A stretch of DNA of 11,699 bases from Chitinophagales bacterium (lineage in GTDB: Bacteria > Bacteroidota > Bacteroidia > Chitinophagales > Chitinophagaceae): the NCBI GenBank assembly GCA_015654495.1, contig JAATGW010000196.1:1-11699 (forward strand). Reading direction: 5' to 3'. The first letter of the stretch is position 1. Each line of letters starts with the position of its first letter. The notes beneath the pieces are model-generated. The model saw nothing but the letters and a program-made list of their open reading frames with translations, was not told the origin of the DNA and searched no databases. The position numbers were made by a program, and so were the translations under genes. Below, piece after piece: positions 1 to 5,979 of the stretch.

Positions 1-179
1 TCGGGCAGTTTATCGCCGTCGTAATCTGCCCAGGCCTGTGCGCCCGAAGTCAGTGGAGTAAGGTCAGCCAACTGCAGGGACGTTACATCGGTAAGGGCTC
101 TTTGCGCAACAGTGGGCGTTGTTGTTATGAGTGTAAAAAAGAATGCAACTATTTTAAATAGTTTGTAAAGAGGTCTCAT
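1..179 (-). CDS. Exported protein, FG-GAP/VCBS-like N-terminus (5' end only)
   Basis: Only the first 59 codons are in the window; the gene runs off the left edge. The ATG at 179 opens a frame beginning MRPLYKLFKIVAFFFTLITT, a basic stretch followed by a hydrophobic core and an Ala-Gln near residue 24, so a Sec signal peptide is likely. After it come LADLTPLTSGAQAW and then ADYDGDKLP. The Asp-rich D-Y-D-G-D pattern after a conserved Trp resembles the calcium-binding loop of FG-GAP/VCBS repeats in secreted Bacteroidota proteins. The repeat assignment rests on one motif and is tentative, because a single Asp-rich loop could also be another calcium-binding fold. The coding strand and signal peptide are more secure. 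The next gene on this strand (DUF6790) ends 315 bases upstream of this start, so it is probably a separate transcription unit. Confidence 0.6.
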   Translation of the reverse strand, partial: MRPLYKLFKIVAFFFTLITTTPTVAQRALTDVTSLQLADLTPLTSGAQAWADYDGDKLP

Positions 180-324
180 ACTATTTTATTTTTTTAATTA
201 TGATATTTAAAGTGCCTTATGCATTTTTCATAGGTTTCCCGGGTTACCGGAACGGGACCGAAATTCTGCTTTCATCTGGTTTTAGTTCAGTCAGCAGGGG
301 ACGGCAAAAATCTATTCCACACGC

Positions 325-387
325 CTTTAAGTCATGGACATTTCCAGGCGATCTGAAATCACACTACAGTTTCAATCAAAATAAATT
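325..387 (-). repeat. Copy A of a 63-base repeat: relic of a pirin gene 3' end
   Basis: This segment matches 1247-1310 at about 57 of 64 positions with one single-base gap. Read on the minus strand it encodes FILIETVV and a TGA stop (359-361), followed by about 35 bases of shared 3' flank. The intact pirin gene ends FVLIETVV in the other copy. The rest of a pirin is not present here: the preceding codons on the minus strand do not resemble the family. The otherwise gene-free 180-494 stretch contains this relic and nothing else I can name. An open frame at 200-391 on the plus strand is antisense to the relic and has no family features. Confidence 0.7.
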
Positions 388-494
388 TTGATGAGACCTT
401 CCGGTTATTATATGATTGCAGCAATGAACAAACAGATCCCCGTAGCTTTTGCACACAAACTTTAAAATGCTAAGGCTACAAACAAATGGATCTT

Positions 495-1010
495 TTATAT
501 TTTCTCACCACCCAGTTTGTAGGAGCGATAAAGGAGTATAAAGCCAATCAAAGGCACGATCCAGTCGGTATAAAATATAATGCCGGCATTCCCGGGAGAA
601 AAGTTGTGATTAGTTATCATCTGATGAACATGCCCAATGGCGGCACCCAATAAAAATATAGACGGACCCAGAACGGCAGCTAACCTAAGTCCGAAATTTT
701 TCCTGGTTGCGAGAATACCAATAACACCAAACCCAAGGCTTGCAGTACCGACCTCTATTTGAAATGGACTGTCGGTCCAGCCAATAAACCGGGCGGCCAA
801 CGCGTGAAAATAAATATGAAAAAGGGCGTTATATAGGTATGTAATCCCGATGGCAAACAGGCAGTAGTATTTTAAAAGAATATCCGCCGTCAATGCTTTT
901 GTTTTAACCTTTCTATGCTGATATATTGAAAACAACGCTCCTATTGTTCCTAAAATAAGAAAGGTCAGTGTGAAATTGCCAAGAAAAAACTTTATCATAT
1001 CTCTTATCAT
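495..1010 (-). CDS. DUF6790 family membrane protein
   Basis: A 171-residue polytopic membrane protein of unknown biochemical role. Hydrophobic segments lie near residues 10-28, 44-64, 92-106, 108-128 and 143-161. The family-like core is in the middle and C-terminal half: FIGWTDSPFQIEVGTASLGF, then FLLGAAIGHVHQMITNHNFS, then PGNAGIIFYTDWIVPLIG. The conserved His, Gln and Asn residues and the P-G-N-A-G turn are what I recognise from DUF6790. The start at 1010 is the first ATG after an upstream stop; a second ATG four codons in (ATGATAAAG) could also be used. It stands alone, with 271 bases separating it from the pirin stop and about 315 from the gene downstream. No function can be given from the sequence. 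The family call is from memory of its motifs, not from a search. Confidence 0.75.
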   Translation of the reverse strand: MIRDMIKFFLGNFTLTFLILGTIGALFSIYQHRKVKTKALTADILLKYYCLFAIGITYLYNALFHIYFHALAARFIGWTDSPFQIEVGTASLGFGVIGILATRKNFGLRLAAVLGPSIFLLGAAIGHVHQMITNHNFSPGNAGIIFYTDWIVPLIGFILLYRSYKLGGEKI

Positions 1011-1246
1011 AAAAAAATGTTTTAATTCTTCTGATTTCGGGCTGCCTGTATAGCCGGTTTAAATTGACAGGGCAAAGTTGGAAAGCAAGGGCGCGGTACG
1101 TTGTACAAATTGTTTCAGTTTGGTATAAATGATGTTTCAGGACTATAAAACTGGTTCCAAACGACCATAAATATTGTTTCAACCGTTTTATAAATTCATA
1201 AGACTTGTCGGCGCATGCAGGGAACTGAGAAAAATCAATCGCCGTT

Positions 1247-1310
1247 CTTTAAGTCATGGATATTGCAAGGCGATTTTAAAATCACACTACAGTTTCAATC
1301 AAAACAAATT
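1247..1310 (-). repeat. Copy B of the repeat: intact pirin 3' end and flank
   Basis: This is the counterpart of 325-387. It covers the last nine codons of the pirin gene, its TGA stop and about 35 bases downstream. A 12-base perfect palindrome, GATTTTAAAATC, sits across the stop codon (1272-1283). In copy A the same place has been altered and is no longer palindromic. The palindrome is AT-rich and lacks a following T-run on the minus strand, so I do not call it a terminator. Confidence 0.7.
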
Positions 1311-1986
1311 CTGAATCTTCATTTTTTGATTTCAATTCAATAGAGTTCTCATCTGTAAGAAAAACTGTGCTGCCCTCTGTGACAGACACGGTATTAATTT
1401 CTAATGTGCCATTCAGCAGGTAGACCAGTACAGCATTTCCCGATGACCGAACCTGATAATTCGTTTTTTGGTTTAATGCAAGTTTTCCTTTGTAAATCCA
1501 GGCATCCTGGTTTATTCCGAGTGATTCCTGTGCTGCATCCGGAGAGACAAGTAAAGACAAACCGCTTTGGCCTGACCCTGTCTTTTTAACCGTTACCCCG
1601 GGTTTTGAATTCAGTGTTTTAGGAGCGATCCAGATTTGCAAATGCCGGGCAGGTTCAACACTCGAAACGTTCCCGCCCTGATGATACACACCCTTGCCGC
1701 TGCTTATTAACTGAACGTCGCCGGCAGTATAATTTTCATGAATACCGAGCGTATCCTTATGCGATTCCGTTCCGGAAACCATAATCGTAACAATCTCAAC
1801 ATTCTTATGCGGATGCATCCCTAAAAAACTTTCAGGATATAAAACGTCATCGTTAAAAACATAAACAGCTCCAAACGCATCCGGTCTCGGGGTGTCCGTA
1901 GCCCCGTTACTGAACAGGGTATGACCTTTAAATACATTATTTTCCATTAATCCCCGCTCTTCCGGTTTCAGAATTTTAATAGCCAT
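1282..1986 (-). CDS. Pirin family bicupin protein
   Basis: A 234-residue cytosolic bicupin of the pirin family, the usual length. Family members bind one metal ion; some have quercetin 2,3-dioxygenase activity and others act as redox-sensitive regulators. The N-terminal cupin (about residues 30-125) shows GMHPHKNVEIVTIMVSG with His58 and His60, HKDTLG, and GDVQLISSGKGVYHQGGN with His102. These correspond to three of the four pirin metal ligands. The fourth, a Glu two residues after the last His in classical pirins (H-x-E), is Gly104 here, so metal binding may differ. RHLQIWIAP follows. The C-terminal half (about 135-234) is the degenerate cupin ending SEFVLIETVV. The start at 1986 follows the DoxX-like stop by four bases, so the two are cotranscribed and presumably controlled by the divergent HxlR regulator. 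The family call is secure; the substrate is unknown. Confidence 0.92.
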   Translation of the reverse strand: MAIKILKPEERGLMENNVFKGHTLFSNGATDTPRPDAFGAVYVFNDDVLYPESFLGMHPHKNVEIVTIMVSGTESHKDTLGIHENYTAGDVQLISSGKGVYHQGGNVSSVEPARHLQIWIAPKTLNSKPGVTVKKTGSGQSGLSLLVSPDAAQESLGINQDAWIYKGKLALNQKTNYQVRSSGNAVLVYLLNGTLEINTVSVTEGSTVFLTDENSIELKSKNEDSEFVLIETVV

Positions 1987-1990
1987 AACT

Positions 1991-2347
1991 TTAAAAATTA
2001 TTTATTGCTACAAAAACAGACAGTACCAGTGCAAGGATTAATATTGGAAGTTTTTTGAACTCCTTCTTTTTATAATGAACAGCTAGTGCAGCTACCATTA
2101 CTGCACTGAACCCCGTCGCAGCCAGGGCGGTTACCGGTTGAAGCTCCTTTAACCAAATAGGAACAATCATAGCCAACACACCGAGAATTTCAAACACTCC
2201 TAAAAAACGAATAAATGATATTGAACCATTGGGTGGCATATTACCCCTGGCCACGAGGACCTCTTTGGCGGTTTTTATTTTTGTTAAACCAGGCATTGTG
2301 AAAAACACCGCCAATAAAACCTGAACAATCCAATTGTAATTTTCCAT
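1991..2347 (-). CDS. DoxX-like (DoxX_2) small membrane protein
   Basis: A 118-residue protein with four predicted membrane helices (about residues 6-19, 45-66, 71-88 and 98-116). This is the layout of the DoxX_2 family. The first helix is followed by GLTKIKTAKEVL and a short soluble stretch; the second begins FIRFLGVFEILGVLAMIVP, with the Glu-Gly pair typical of DoxX proteins. DoxX relatives include a subunit of archaeal thiosulfate:quinone oxidoreductase, but small bacterial members have no settled activity. The gene is first in a two-gene unit with pirin (four-base gap) and is divergent from the HxlR regulator. A TAATTTTG box just upstream (2370-2377) could be its -7 element, giving a leader of about 16 bases. 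Together this suggests a redox- or electrophile-responsive pair; the role is inferred. Confidence 0.85.
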   Translation of the reverse strand: MENYNWIVQVLLAVFFTMPGLTKIKTAKEVLVARGNMPPNGSISFIRFLGVFEILGVLAMIVPIWLKELQPVTALAATGFSAVMVAALAVHYKKKEFKKLPILILALVLSVFVAINNF

Positions 2348-2369
2348 AACATTATTTTTTTATTCAGCA

Positions 2370-2377
2370 CAAAATTA
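2370..2377 (-). promoter_or_regulatory. Candidate -7 box for the DoxX-pirin unit
   Basis: On the minus strand this reads TAATTTTG, an exact fit to the Bacteroidota TAnnTTTG -7 element. It lies 22 bases before the DoxX-like start codon. No good TTTG is seen at the -33 distance; that position instead falls inside the nested palindrome at 2387-2421. A regulator bound there would cover the -33 region. Confidence 0.55.
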
Positions 2378-2386
2378 TCGCCCATT

Positions 2387-2421
2387 GGTATACATTTGTA
2401 ATCGATTACATTTAGTATACC
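2387..2421. promoter_or_regulatory. Nested inverted repeats, probable HxlR operator
   Basis: Outer arms GGTATAC (2387-2393) and GTATACC (2415-2421) are perfect complements. Inside them is a perfect 14-base palindrome, TGTAATCGATTACA (2397-2410), separated from the arms by 3 and 4 bases. HxlR-family dimers bind short inverted repeats of this general kind next to their own genes. The site lies between the divergent HxlR and DoxX-pirin genes. It overlaps the candidate -7 box for the regulator and the -33 region for the other unit, so one bound dimer (or two) could control both. The symmetry is directly visible; the assignment to this regulator is inferred. Confidence 0.7.
2391..2398 (+). promoter_or_regulatory. 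Candidate -7 box for the HxlR gene
   Basis: TACATTTG fits TAnnTTTG exactly and lies inside the left half of the nested palindrome. A transcript from here would have a leader of roughly 35 bases before the ATG at 2441. No clear TTTG is present at the -33 position. An alternative reading uses this TTTG as the -33 element with a poor -7 box near 2418. Confidence 0.45.
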
Positions 2422-2440
2422 GGTTACATAAAGTATAGCT

Positions 2441-2779
2441 ATGGCTAAACACAATGATGATATATGCAGGACCAACAGGCGCGCAGTTAAGGATACGCTT
2501 GACGTTATTGGCGGAAAGTGGAAAATCCTGATCCTTCTAACGTTGAAGGATAAACCGCACCGGTTTAAAGAGTTGGCAAAAGAAATAGGAATCACTTCCC
2601 GGATGTTATCAAAAGAGTTGCAGGACCTGGAACTGAATAAATTAATTGAAAGGGAAATTTTGGATACCAAACCAATTGGTGTTGAATATTCGATTACAAA
2701 ATACGGTTCAACATTCCAGGGAGTTATTGAAGCACTCCGGGATTGGGGGGTAAAACACCGGAAAGAAATATTAAAATAA
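2441..2779 (+). CDS. HxlR family transcriptional regulator
   Basis: A 112-residue winged-helix DNA-binding protein of the HxlR family, full length. The recognisable order is an N-terminal Cys9, then TLDVIGGKWKILILLTLKD (about residues 19-37), the helix-turn-helix RFKELAKEIGITSRMLSKEL with LQDLELNKLIER after it, the wing KPIGVEYSITKYG, and a C-terminal dimerisation helix. In YodB/HypR-type members a Cys near residue 6-14 senses quinones, diamide or hypochlorite; the only Cys here is in that place, so electrophile sensing is plausible. It is divergent from DoxX-pirin with a strong palindrome between them, which suggests autoregulation and repression of those genes. The family is secure; the signal is inferred. 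Oddly, the frame stays open for 70 codons beyond the TAA (to 2989). Confidence 0.93.
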   Translation: MAKHNDDICRTNRRAVKDTLDVIGGKWKILILLTLKDKPHRFKELAKEIGITSRMLSKELQDLELNKLIEREILDTKPIGVEYSITKYGSTFQGVIEALRDWGVKHRKEILK

Positions 2780-3076
2780 AAACCTGTATACAACCAGGAG
2801 CGGCAGAGACTGTTTTATTTCAATAAGGCGATCATTCAGGAAATCAGCAGGTGTTTTTCGTGTTGGTTCGGAATAGATGTATTGATAGATAACTGTTCTA
2901 TATTGGAGCGGTTGAAAAATGAAGTGCTCTTTCAGGAAAAGGTATTCATACGGACATTCTGTATTTCCGCTTTTGAAATTAATTTTAGTTAGAACAGCTT
3001 ATAAAATAATCGGTGGTCCCGTCCGGTCTGCGAGGAAGCGTCACAGGAATGTGAGGCGATTTTGTTTTTCTCCTTA
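2780..3076. other. Gene-free stretch after HxlR, possible coding relic
   Basis: I find no convincing gene. Directly in frame after the HxlR stop there are 70 sense codons without an ATG, including FNKAIIQEIS and LERLKNEVLFQEKVFIRTF, before a TAG at 2990-2992. These look protein-like but match no family I know. A plus-strand frame starting at 2919 has a basic, low-complexity product and is not supported. From about 3010 the sequence becomes GC-richer and may belong to a dispersed intergenic element that also forms the tail of the ORF at 3077-3502. Confidence 0.3.
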
Positions 3077-3502
3077 TCAAAAAGTAACAAGAAATCTCAG
3101 TTCAGGCGCTCCATTCGATAAAATTACTACTTTATAGTTTTCAGGCAATCGGGTAAAGGATTGTGATCGGGGGAGTGGCTTATATCGCCCTGAACATGGC
3201 CTATTGGTTAAATTGGAATCATTTTGTTCAGTTAGTCTGGATTCAAGTTTTTTGTAGATATCTTTTTTCAATTGTTCAACATCCTGCTTGGAGGCTGCTT
3301 CCGGTCTATCTACCCAGTTTCTTGCTTCAGCGATAATTGCCAATACAAATCCGATAATAGCCATCCATTTGAGCAACAGAGAAAACCAGTCCGTCTCCTT
3401 TGAATCAATCTTCGTTTCAATTCTGCCAAGAAAATCTTTTATAATTTCAATATCATTCCCATTGACAGAACTCGTATCAGTAATGCTTTCTCCAATAGAC
3501 AA
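3077..3502 (-). CDS. Small membrane/coiled protein, TTG start, uncertain
   Basis: I do not recognise this 141-residue frame. It has no ATG at its head; the first usable start is TTG at 3502, three codons after a stop. An amphipathic stretch IEIIKDFLGRIETKIDSKE leads to a single membrane segment (about residues 43-60, LLLKWMAIIGFVLAIIAE), then RPEAASKQDVEQLKKDIYKKL, a likely helix. This middle part is protein-like and could be the real end of a larger gene whose head was lost. The last 35-40 residues (KVVILSNGAPELRFLVTF) look like read-through into intergenic repeat sequence. The N-terminus overlaps the 3' end of the DUF1345 pseudogene in another frame, which points to a recombination joint near 3500. 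It is either a fragment or a rearranged small gene. Confidence 0.4.
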   Translation of the reverse strand: MSIGESITDTSSVNGNDIEIIKDFLGRIETKIDSKETDWFSLLLKWMAIIGFVLAIIAEARNWVDRPEAASKQDVEQLKKDIYKKLESRLTEQNDSNLTNRPCSGRYKPLPRSQSFTRLPENYKVVILSNGAPELRFLVTF

Positions 3503-3776
3503 AGCTTCTTAGGTAGTCGGGCTTTTCTTCATTTGTAAAATCCAGGACTTCTTTCCCGGATACATGGTCTTCCAGCATCTGGTAATATAAATGAGCATAA
3601 TGGAAGGCAAAAATCGTGTGAACAATCGCCCATGAAGCGATCATGCCTGTAACTGAAAGTAAGATGACTATAAATTTATTATCTTCTTTACCAGAAACGA
3701 CAAGTCAGAGCACTGTAAGCAGGCTCGCACAGGAAGTGAAATAAAAGGCTACCCATAACGAATGCTTTACTTCCAT
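3477..3776 (-). pseudogene. DUF1345 family membrane protein, broken
   Basis: Reading the minus strand from the ATG at 3776 gives 23 codons (MEVKHSLWVAFYFTSCASLL...) and then TGA at 3705-3707. Past that stop, in the same frame, comes an unmistakable family segment: FIVILLSVTGMIASWAIVHT, FAFHYAHLYY, and DFTNEEKPDYL. DUF1345 proteins share a tryptophan, H-T-x-F-A-x-H-Y-A-H-L-Y-Y and a Pro-Asp-Tyr motif in this order, and then continue with two more helices. Here similarity ends right after PDYL, and the frame stops at 3477. So one nonsense codon, loss of the C-terminal third, and probably loss of the start. The frame is open upstream to about 3930 without an ATG (SVYIIRILTLLCSVYYI could be an earlier helix), so the original gene probably began further upstream. 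Non-functional. Confidence 0.75.
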
Positions 3777-3952
3777 TTTCTTTATTCGCCGATCGAAATC
3801 AGATGATTGAATATAGTATACGGAGCATAGCAAAGTTAATATTCTGATTATGTATACTGATGCACTGAGTAAAGACAAATCTGAAGCACATTTTAATCGG
3901 GATTTCGACTTAGATGAAAAAGAGATTGGCAGTTATTTAAATTAATGAAAAT

Positions 3953-4789
3953 TTAATCAGTTTTTACACTGGTAAAATTTCTGTCAGATTTCCGCAGCGC
4001 TCCACCAGATAGAACAATTGCTGAACTATCAGATATGTTTAGTTGCAGATGCTGCACCTGTGCCCGGCCAATGTCAAGAATTGAGTAGCCTTTAAGTGTA
4101 GCATTCACAGATTTTATAGTGATGCTTTCATTAAATTCATTTTTCTGCCGGGATGAATTCAAATTAATGACGCCCCCATCCTTAGAATTTAGAATTAAAA
4201 CATTTTCATTTCCAGAAAGTGAATCTTTGCGGTAATCAGGTGATCTTTCAAATGAAACAGCCGTAGAATCAGTTTGGTAAATACGAATCGAATCCATTTC
4301 TGAATAAACATTTTCAACTTCCAGTTTGGATTTTCCGGACAGGTTTATTGAAATCGATTTTTGGACAAATTTCTCCATGATCAGTTTTGTATCTACTCCT
4401 GTAACTGACAAAAGTTCCGGCGAAAAAATGCGTACCGTCACTGCATGTTTCGTCCAGAATTTCTCATATCGATCTGCGGGTTGAAAATCGAAATTGATAA
4501 ACAGCGTATCATTTTCCACTTTGTTTGAAATCCTGCCTCCATGGAATTTTACCCAGTCATGGGATAACCTGACTGATGGCCTGGCATTGTTCTCGTATAT
4601 AATGGTTGTTACATTTCCGCCAATTATCTTAATGTGCCTGAAAGGTTTTTCCAGAATTCTGTCGTATGTCCAGTAGATATCCGATTTATCAATCGCATCA
4701 TATTGTTTTTTCAACACCAGATTGGAAGATAATACGCCCACCACCATAGCAAGGAAAACAACAAGAAGTATTCTGGAAGTTAATTTCAT
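3953..4789 (-). CDS. Exported GIN-like (DUF2807-type) protein
   Basis: A 278-residue protein, last in the ABC operon. The N-terminus MKLTSRILLVVFLAMVVGVL is a signal peptide or signal anchor, with no lipobox Cys. The rest is predicted beta-rich. It starts FRHIKIIGGNVTTIIYENN, the opening strand typical of proteins related to the putative autotransporter adhesin head GIN domain. Repeated short strands follow, such as ISINLSGKSKLEVENV, ITIKSVNATLKGYSILDIG and LQLNISDSSAIVLSGG, suggesting a right-handed beta-helix. Such proteins are periplasmic or surface-attached in Bacteroidota; the partner is unknown. It begins three bases after the GntR stop, so it is translated with that operon and likely has an envelope role linked to the transporter. 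The domain call is by pattern, moderately sure. Confidence 0.7.
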   Translation of the reverse strand: MKLTSRILLVVFLAMVVGVLSSNLVLKKQYDAIDKSDIYWTYDRILEKPFRHIKIIGGNVTTIIYENNARPSVRLSHDWVKFHGGRISNKVENDTLFINFDFQPADRYEKFWTKHAVTVRIFSPELLSVTGVDTKLIMEKFVQKSISINLSGKSKLEVENVYSEMDSIRIYQTDSTAVSFERSPDYRKDSLSGNENVLILNSKDGGVINLNSSRQKNEFNESITIKSVNATLKGYSILDIGRAQVQHLQLNISDSSAIVLSGGALRKSDRNFTSVKTD

Positions 4790-4792
4790 TTT

Positions 4793-5167
4793 TTATTTTT
4801 TGAAATTGTCTTTAACAAACTGTTCGTAAATGTTTTTTATTTCTTTAAAATCCATTTTGAGAAGATAGATACTCCGAAAAAAAACAGGCAGCTCAAATTC
4901 TATAAATTGTTCCCTTTTAAAACTGGCTATCCTTTCCATGGCTTCTTCTTCAATGAAATATCCTATCCCCCGCCGGTTTGTTATAATATTGCGTTGTTGC
5001 AGGAGATCGTATGCCCGCTGTACAGTATTGGGATTTACTTCACTTAATACAGCCATATCGCGGATACTGATCATCTTCTCGCCTAATTTCCACTTCTTCA
5101 GTAAAATCTGCTCACATACATAGTCTGCTATCTGGATATAAATTGCGGGATTCTCCTTAAACTCCAT
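4793..5167 (-). CDS. GntR family regulator, YtrA subfamily
   Basis: A 124-residue cytosolic repressor. Residues 1-75 are the GntR winged helix: IYIQIADYVCEQILLKKWKL, GEKMISIRDMAVLSEVNPNT with the recognition helix VNPNTVQRAYDLLQQRN, and the wing RRGIGYFI. The C-terminal part is only about 45 residues and helical, with no ligand-binding domain. This is the hallmark of the YtrA subfamily, whose members sit inside ABC transporter operons and repress them. Here it follows the permease by nine bases and precedes the GIN-like gene by three. The operator it most likely binds is the AGTGTA-N12-TACACT inverted repeat in front of the ATPase gene. The inducing signal is unknown; relatives in Firmicutes respond to cell-wall-acting antibiotics. 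Confidence 0.93.
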   Translation of the reverse strand: MEFKENPAIYIQIADYVCEQILLKKWKLGEKMISIRDMAVLSEVNPNTVQRAYDLLQQRNIITNRRGIGYFIEEEAMERIASFKREQFIEFELPVFFRSIYLLKMDFKEIKNIYEQFVKDNFKK

Positions 5168-5176
5168 GCCTTTAAT

Positions 5177-5971
5177 TTAAAATTCTTTCTCTTTTAACCG
5201 TGTTAGCGAGGTGATCCATAAAATCGCAGGTATAATAAAAGCTATGCCGTAATGGAAAATATTTTCTGCACGGGATGGTAAAACGATCGTCCCTTCCTCC
5301 TCACCAACTGCAAGTACCACGTGATGAAAAAGTCCTGCATCTTTAACATCAGGAAATATCGAAACGGATATCAGTGAGTTAAGGCCGAAAAGGACAATAA
5401 AGACGAGACTCATCACAATTCCGGTTTTTAGCAGTGCCATTTTATTAAAAAAAAGTGATCCTGTAAACATCGCCCCGGTAAACATAAAAAACATGGCATA
5501 TACTCTCCATGCAATCTGGCCACTCAACTCAAATGTATCAGTTCCTTCATACTGCTCCTTGTAATATATCGATCCGGGATCAAGGCTGTTATGGTATGCA
5601 GTAACAAAACCCATATCGATAAGATGATAAAAAAACACAAATAATAGTGGGTAAAAAATTCCGGCAATTAAAATACCGCAAAGCCATTTCTCAAAATAGG
5701 ACGCCGGCAGCGTGAGATACGACGAGCCGCTTGCATTTGTTCCGAAATAATTAAAAACAAGCGATGCAAGAAAAAACCCACCTCCGGATAATCCCCAGAT
5801 GAATGTGAGGGTTTGTGCAGCATTTATATCTGACCATTTTTTAACCACTCCATACATCATTAAGGTAAGAAAAAGCAATAGTGCGATAACTCCGACTGTT
5901 TGCAACGGGCGTTCGGCGATTGTTTTTTTCAGTAACAAACCAAATCTCCTGAAACTAAAAATATTGTTCAT
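5177..5971 (-). CDS. ABC transporter permease, six helices
   Basis: A 264-residue integral inner-membrane protein with six hydrophobic segments (about residues 25-43, 54-76, 97-119, 156-176, 182-206 and 239-257). A soluble loop lies between helices 3 and 4, and another carrying a run of acidic residues, VGEEEGTIV, lies between helices 5 and 6. The layout matches ABC-2-type permeases in YtrA-type operons, and it pairs with the ATPase gene eight bases upstream. There is no conserved motif that gives a substrate. FNYFGTNASGSSYLTLPASY between helices 2 and 3 resembles the stretch seen in Bacteroidota permeases of this sort. It probably forms a homodimer with two ATPase subunits and acts in export or envelope stress, inferred from context only. 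Confidence 0.8.
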   Translation of the reverse strand: MNNIFSFRRFGLLLKKTIAERPLQTVGVIALLLFLTLMMYGVVKKWSDINAAQTLTFIWGLSGGGFFLASLVFNYFGTNASGSSYLTLPASYFEKWLCGILIAGIFYPLLFVFFYHLIDMGFVTAYHNSLDPGSIYYKEQYEGTDTFELSGQIAWRVYAMFFMFTGAMFTGSLFFNKMALLKTGIVMSLVFIVLFGLNSLISVSIFPDVKDAGLFHHVVLAVGEEEGTIVLPSRAENIFHYGIAFIIPAILWITSLTRLKEKEF

Positions 5972-5979
5972 AAAGTGAA

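Noticed and set aside
200..391. 63-codon plus-strand frame
   Set aside because: It is antisense to the pirin-tail relic, has no family features, and lies in a gene-free gap.
913..1182. 89-codon minus-strand frame
   Set aside because: It overlaps the DUF6790 start in another frame; the product has no recognisable pattern, while DUF6790 clearly does.
2284..2793. 169-codon minus-strand frame opposite HxlR
   Set aside because: Complement of the HxlR gene and its operator region; the HxlR motifs settle which strand is coding.
3850..3945. 31-codon plus-strand frame ending FDLDEKEIGSYLN
   Set aside because: Protein-like ending but very short, antisense to the open upstream part of the DUF1345 pseudogene, and no family recognised.
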